From Myxococcales bacterium (GTDB lineage: Bacteria; Myxococcota_A; Bradymonadia; Bradymonadales; Bradymonadaceae), in assembly GCA_007120915.1 (NCBI GenBank), contig SKMT01000145.1, positions 1-9,497 on the forward strand: 9,497 nucleotides of DNA. Reading direction: 5' to 3'. A model generated the notes under the pieces. The model was not told the DNA's origin, did not search any database, and worked only from the letters and a program-made list of their open reading frames with translations. Positions 7,126 to 9,497 of this stretch are shown one piece after another. How positions within the stretch are numbered: the stretch's first letter is position 1; each line of letters begins with the position of its first letter. A program made the translations under genes and the position numbers.

Positions 7126-7359
7126 ATGGTGAACGAACATCGTGAGCACCAACGCGACGCTGACAAGCCGGCGTTTCCGCTGTGGGCCACCGTCAGTTGG
7201 ACGCTGGCGGCGCTGGCACTGCTGGTTCTGGTGGTGGGACTGACGGGGCTGGCGCCGATCCCCCACTTCCCACTGGTGGCGTTCGGGCTGTTCGTGCTGG
7301 CGGTGTTCGCCCGCTTTCGCAACGACCTGCTGTTTCGCCGCCGCCAGACCGCCGAGTAG
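7126..7359 (+). CDS. Small two-helix membrane protein of unknown function
   Basis: A 77-residue protein with a charged N-terminus (about residues 1-15, rich in His, Arg, Asp and Glu), two hydrophobic helices at about 20-41 and 47-63, a short GLAPIPHFP turn between them and a basic C-terminus (RFRNDLLFRRRQ). By the positive-inside rule both ends are probably cytoplasmic. I do not recognise a family. An AAGGAG ribosome site sits 6 bases before the ATG, which supports the start. It is divergent from the cbb3 operon and shares its intergenic region, so co-regulation or an accessory role in the oxidase is possible but unproven. It is not an obvious CcoQ or CcoH. Confidence 0.72.
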   Translation: MVNEHREHQRDADKPAFPLWATVSWTLAALALLVLVVGLTGLAPIPHFPLVAFGLFVLAVFARFRNDLLFRRRQTAE

Positions 7360-7371
7360 CGCTCCCGATAC

Positions 7372-7386
7372 GTTTCACGATGAAAC
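7372..7386. other. Short inverted repeat after the small membrane-protein gene
   Basis: GTTTCA-CGA-TGAAAC is a perfect 6-bp inverted repeat starting 13 bases after the stop codon at 7359. It may be a weak hairpin or a protein-binding site. It has no T-tract. Confidence 0.3.
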
Positions 7387-7390
7387 ACCA

Positions 7391-7424
7391 GAATTCACCA
7401 TCCGCAACAGATTGCGGGGAATTC
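7391..7424. other. Nested inverted repeat, possible terminator or operator
   Basis: A perfect stem-loop CCGCAA-CAGA-TTGCGG (7402-7417) is flanked on both sides by GAATTC (7391-7396 and 7419-7424). The two GAATTC copies can pair with each other, giving a two-tier stem with an asymmetric internal bulge (five bases against one). A pyrimidine-rich run follows at about 7422-7444, without a clear T-tract. It may end transcription of the upstream gene or lie in the leader of the rhodanese gene. Confidence 0.4.
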
Positions 7425-7530
7425 CCTCCTCTCTCCCCCTGTTTTCGACGGCGAATCCCGGTGGCCCGTCTCTTGCAACACCACAGATACCGACAGCGCA
7501 TTGACCATTCTTCAACGACCAGCGACTACC

Positions 7531-7935
7531 ATGGACACTCTAGTTCACATCGGAACCATCATCGCCGTCGTCGGCTTCTTTGGATTCATCATCGCCTCCA
7601 GCCTCGGCTTCGTCGGCGGGCCCGACGACGACGAATTGGCCGAAGCCATCGAGCTGATGGCCGAAGACGACGCCAAACTCGTCGATGTGCGAACACAGAG
7701 CGAGTACATCGACAACGGCTTCCCAGAAGCCAGCAACGTCCCGCTGCAGCAGCTCGAACAGCGACTCGACGAGCTGGGCGACCCCTCCGAACCGGTGGTG
7801 GTGTACTGCCGAAGCGGAAACCGCAGCGCTCAGGCCGCCGAGCTTCTGGAGCAAAACGGGTTCGACGACATCTACGATCTGGGCGCCCACCGTACCGCCG
7901 AAAAGGCCGTCGAAGAGGCCCGAAAAGCCGAATAA
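7531..7935 (+). CDS. Membrane-anchored single-domain rhodanese-like protein
   Basis: A 134-residue protein with an N-terminal helix at about 5-27 followed by one rhodanese domain. Rhodaneses transfer sulfane sulfur through a cysteine persulfide. The domain shows LVDVRTQSEY (50-59), SNVPL (68-72), the active-site loop CRSGNRSAQAA with catalytic Cys93, and a final YDLGAHR (115-121). The six-residue loop beginning at Cys93 (CRSGNR) fits the small single-domain group (GlpE/PspE-like). The usual GHIxGAxN is degenerate here (NGFPEASN, no His). The helix suggests the domain is tethered to the inner membrane; which side is not determined. I chose ATG 7531 because it begins just before the helix; an in-frame TTG at 7501 would add ten residues. 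Neither start has a clear ribosome site. The C-terminus is charged (KAVEEARKAE). The substrate is unknown; the neighbouring oxidase genes do not specify it. Confidence 0.9.
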   Translation: MDTLVHIGTIIAVVGFFGFIIASSLGFVGGPDDDELAEAIELMAEDDAKLVDVRTQSEYIDNGFPEASNVPLQQLEQRLDELGDPSEPVVVYCRSGNRSAQAAELLEQNGFDDIYDLGAHRTAEKAVEEARKAE

Positions 7936-7945
7936 CCCACAACAC

Positions 7946-7965
7946 CCCCGGGACATGCCCCGGGG
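7946..7965 (+). terminator. GC-rich hairpin after the rhodanese gene
   Basis: CCCCGGG (7946-7952) pairs perfectly with CCCGGGG (7959-7965) around a six-base loop, starting 10 bases after the stop codon. The stem is all G/C and stable. No T-tract follows, so it is either a terminator of the kind lacking a U-run or an RNA-stabilising hairpin. Confidence 0.45.
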
Positions 7966-7974
7966 CGCAGATTG

Positions 7975-7999
7975 TACGTTGTCGCGATGCTCCAACGTA
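7975..7999. promoter_or_regulatory. Inverted repeat upstream of the methyltransferase, candidate operator
   Basis: TACGTTG (7975-7981) and CAACGTA (7993-7999) are exact inverted copies separated by 11 bases, so half-site centres are 18 bp apart, nearly two helical turns. This suits a dimeric DNA-binding protein. It lies about 93 bases before the methyltransferase ATG. No matching regulator gene is in the window. Confidence 0.35.
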
Positions 8000-8065
8000 T
8001 TGGCAGCCGGGGCTCACGCCGCCGGACTGCCTTGCGCTTCGATGTGGCACGAAGTTTCCACAACT

Positions 8066-8088
8066 CACGACCCCACGACCCCACGACG
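8066..8088 (+). repeat. CACGACC tandem repeat just before the methyltransferase start
   Basis: Three units, CACGACC, CACGACC and CACGACG, are separated by single C bases, giving an 8-base period. The last unit ends three bases before the ATG at 8092, where a ribosome site would normally be. The unit belongs to the same family as the repeats at 9334-9368 and 9458-9497. Confidence 0.8.
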
Positions 8089-8091
8089 CCC

Positions 8092-8718
8092 ATGCCTGAC
8101 CCCACAGATCCCGGAGCATTCTGGGACGAAAAATTCGACCGCCCCGACTACCGCTACGGCACCGAACCCAACCAGTTCGTCGCCGACGCGCTGCCCGAGC
8201 TGATCGACACCGGCCAGCAGGTGTTGTGCGTAGGTGACGGCGAGGGCCGAAACGGCGTCTGGTGCGCCCGCCAGGGCTACCAGACCACCTCCCTTGAGCC
8301 ATCGGCGGTGGGCATCGAAAAGATCGAGGCCCTCGCCGACGAACACCGCGTGCAGATAACAACGATCCACGACCGGATGCCCTCCGACCGGGTCGACGAC
8401 GAAGCCTTCGACGCCGTGGTGCTGACCTTCGTGCACGCCCCCGAACCGACGCGAAAACAGATCCACCGCGCCTCGGTTGCAGCACTGAAACCGGGGGGCG
8501 TCATCGTTCTGGAGGGGTTTACCCTCGACCAGCGGCGCAACGACCGCACCAGCGGCGGACCCCCCAACATCGACCTGATGTTCACCGAGCAGATACTGCG
8601 CGATGACTTCGACGGGCTCGAATTCGAGCTTCTCGCCGAGATGACCGTCCAGCTTGACGAGGGCGACGGCCACCGCGGCCCCGCCGACGTGGTGCGCATG
8701 ATCGCGCGCAAGCAATAA
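8092..8718 (+). CDS. Class I SAM-dependent methyltransferase
   Basis: A 208-residue soluble protein with a Rossmann-type methyltransferase fold, probably cytoplasmic. It opens with FWDEKFDRPDYRYGTEPNQF (10-29), a lead-in typical of the TehB/TPMT-like group of small-molecule methyltransferases. Motif I, VLCVGDGEGRNGVWCA, covers 44-59; an acidic strand-2 end (SLEPS, 67-71) should hold the SAM ribose; DAVVLTFVHAP near 105-115 is motif post-I/II and LKPGGVIVLEGF near 134-145 is motif III. The substrate is not predictable. The start is chosen at ATG 8092 because the conserved region begins at once. No Shine-Dalgarno is visible; tandem CACGACC repeats sit directly upstream. The frame is open further upstream to TTG 7972 and ATG 7987, but that extension is low-complexity and partly repeat-encoded. 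Its stop is 12 bases from the stop of the convergent cytochrome gene. Confidence 0.9.
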   Translation: MPDPTDPGAFWDEKFDRPDYRYGTEPNQFVADALPELIDTGQQVLCVGDGEGRNGVWCARQGYQTTSLEPSAVGIEKIEALADEHRVQITTIHDRMPSDRVDDEAFDAVVLTFVHAPEPTRKQIHRASVAALKPGGVIVLEGFTLDQRRNDRTSGGPPNIDLMFTEQILRDDFDGLEFELLAEMTVQLDEGDGHRGPADVVRMIARKQ

Positions 8719-8730
8719 ACCGACTCTCCG

Positions 8731-9276
8731 TCAGCGCTCGTCGTCCTCGTCGCCCTTCAGCGCGTGGCGAAGGTCGATGACGTACTCCGCCAGTTCGATC
8801 CGATCTTCGTTGGTGAACTGCTCGAACTGCTGCATCGGCGTGTCGTGAATGCCGTCGTCCAGCGTCTTTAGAATCCCGTCGACGGTGGGCCCATTGGTCC
8901 ACTCGTCGGCCGGGGTATCAAAAGAAAACCCCTCCTCGTCAGCCCCATCTCCGCCGCCCCGTTCGCCGTGACAGGCGACACAGGCTTCGGCGTACACCTC
9001 CGAGATATCGTAGCGACGATCCGGAGGTGGAGGCTGTTTGTGCGGCGGCAACTCGGCGGGATCATCGGTGTCGACCGCTTCCTGGGCTTGCTCGGTTTGA
9101 GCATCCGCTCCATCACCCTCGTCGGCGTCATCTGCCTTGTCGGCGTCGTCTGCCTCGTCGGCATCGTCCTCCACGACACCGTGCTCGGACTCTGCTGTCT
9201 CTTCGACACCGGCATGGGCCGTACAACCGGCGACAACCAGCAGCACCACAATCAGGTGCCATCGTCTTGTGTTCAT
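8731..9276 (-). CDS. Monoheme cytochrome c lipoprotein with an Asp-rich linker
   Basis: A 181-residue exported protein, probably a periplasmic electron carrier tethered by lipid. MNTRRWHLIVVLLVVAGC is a lipoprotein signal peptide with lipobox VAGC and acylated Cys18. A long acidic linker (about 24-73) contains hexapeptide repeats of the EADDAD/KADDAD type, followed by a Pro-rich stretch (76-86). The cytochrome domain has CVACH at 99-103 and a likely axial Met148 in HDTPMQQF; the last helix (156-174) is typical of small class I cytochromes c. I chose ATG 9276 because it starts the signal peptide and has GGGAG 7 bases upstream; an in-frame start at 9357 would add 27 residues partly encoded by intergenic repeats. 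It is convergent with the methyltransferase. A role as electron donor to the nearby cbb3 oxidase is plausible but only inferred. Confidence 0.92.
   Translation of the reverse strand: MNTRRWHLIVVLLVVAGCTAHAGVEETAESEHGVVEDDADEADDADKADDADEGDGADAQTEQAQEAVDTDDPAELPPHKQPPPPDRRYDISEVYAEACVACHGERGGGDGADEEGFSFDTPADEWTNGPTVDGILKTLDDGIHDTPMQQFEQFTNEDRIELAEYVIDLRHALKGDEDDER
9121..9174 (-). repeat. 18-bp tandem repeat inside the cytochrome lipoprotein gene
   Basis: Three consecutive 18-base units (9121-9138, 9139-9156, 9157-9174) encode the acidic hexapeptides of the linker. The first two differ at only two positions; the third has diverged in its second half. The in-frame period allows copy-number change without frameshift. 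Confidence 0.75.
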
Positions 9277-9333
9277 AGCAAATCTCCCGGGGATTGAATC
9301 GTCCCCCACTGTAGTCGTCGGGCCCCCTCCGTC

Positions 9334-9368
9334 CAAGACCCAAGACCCACGACCCAAGAGTCATGACC
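9334..9368 (+). repeat. Five-unit CANGACC heptamer array
   Basis: Five contiguous 7-base units: CAAGACC, CAAGACC, CACGACC, CAAGAGT, CATGACC. They lie 58 bases upstream of the cytochrome lipoprotein start. The last unit runs into a short inverted repeat GACCT-TCG-AGGTC (9365-9377). Confidence 0.85.
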
Positions 9369-9457
9369 TTCGAGGTCGCACAACCGCCTTCTATTGGGGA
9401 CGCCTGAACTACGGCTAACTAAGATTTGTGGGGAGCTTCGTATGACACACGGAGGTA

Positions 9458-9497
9458 CACGACCTCACGACCTCACGACCCAAGACCCAAGACCCAA
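9458..9497 (+). repeat. Mixed-period CACGACC/CAAGACC array running off the window end
   Basis: Two units of CACGACCT (8-base period), then CACGACC, CAAGACC, CAAGACC and a partial CAA (7-base period). It is cut by the window edge, so its full length is unknown. The unit sequences match the arrays at 8066-8088 and 9334-9368. Confidence 0.85.

Noticed and set aside
7972..8091. N-terminal extension of the methyltransferase from TTG 7972 or ATG 7987
   Set aside because: The added residues are Arg/Ser/Pro-rich and partly repeat-encoded, there is no ribosome site, and the conserved region begins right after ATG 8092.
9277..9357. Longer start for the cytochrome lipoprotein at 9357
   Set aside because: It would bury the lipoprotein signal peptide 27 residues inside the protein and would be partly encoded by the heptamer array; ATG 9276 has a ribosome site.
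9334..9497. CRISPR array
   Set aside because: The units are 7-8 bases, contiguous and without spacers, so they are simple tandem repeats, not CRISPR.

Overview
The window is GC-rich (strong G/C preference at third codon positions) and tightly packed. Many of its proteins have acidic tails or linkers (Asp/Glu-rich stretches in CcoP, the cytochrome c lipoprotein, the rhodanese and the methyltransferase). Together with a cbb3-type oxidase and lipobox-anchored cytochrome c, this suggests a Gram-negative, aerobic or microaerobic, probably salt-adapted bacterium. A Myxococcota/Bradymonadia-like (former Deltaproteobacteria) lineage is my best guess, but no rRNA or other marker gene is present to confirm it.

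Layout. (1) 2-1501 (+): a DASS/SLC13-family anion:sodium symporter whose 5' end lies at the window edge. (2) 1763-6995 (-): a five-gene operon, read from right to left as ccoS - ccoN - ccoO - ccoP-like - ccoI, with junctions that overlap or lie 1-3 bases apart. It encodes the catalytic subunit, the two cytochrome c subunits, the copper-exporting ATPase for CuB delivery, and the small assembly factor of a cbb3 (C-family) heme-copper oxidase. (3) 6996-7125: a short divergent promoter region with an 18-bp palindrome. (4) 7126-7359 (+): a small two-helix membrane protein of unknown function. (5) 7531-7935 (+): a membrane-anchored single-domain rhodanese. (6) 8092-8718 (+): a class I SAM-dependent methyltransferase. 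(7) 8731-9276 (-): a monoheme cytochrome c lipoprotein, convergent with the methyltransferase. (8) 9277-9497: non-coding sequence dominated by short tandem repeats.

How they fit together. Genes 6995 to 1763 form a self-contained kit for a terminal oxidase: CcoN reduces O2 at the heme b3/CuB centre, CcoO and the CcoP-like protein feed electrons from c-type cytochromes, CcoI supplies copper and CcoS helps insert cofactors. The lipoprotein cytochrome at 8731-9276 could be an electron carrier for it, but that is inference from proximity. Two departures from the textbook cbb3 system stand out: the CcoP-like subunit has one heme c site instead of two, and CcoI lacks the N-terminal heavy-metal-binding domain. 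The operon also has no ccoQ, ccoG or ccoH.

The most unusual non-coding signal is a heptamer family, consensus CA(A/C/T)GACC, in tandem at three separate intergenic sites (8066-8088, 9334-9368, 9458 to the window end). One copy directly abuts the methyltransferase start codon. No gene-free stretch exceeds 300 bases; the gaps at 1502-1762, 7360-7530, 7936-8091 and 9277-9497 hold inverted repeats and the heptamer repeats described below. I saw no tRNA, rRNA, CRISPR array, transposase or integrase.
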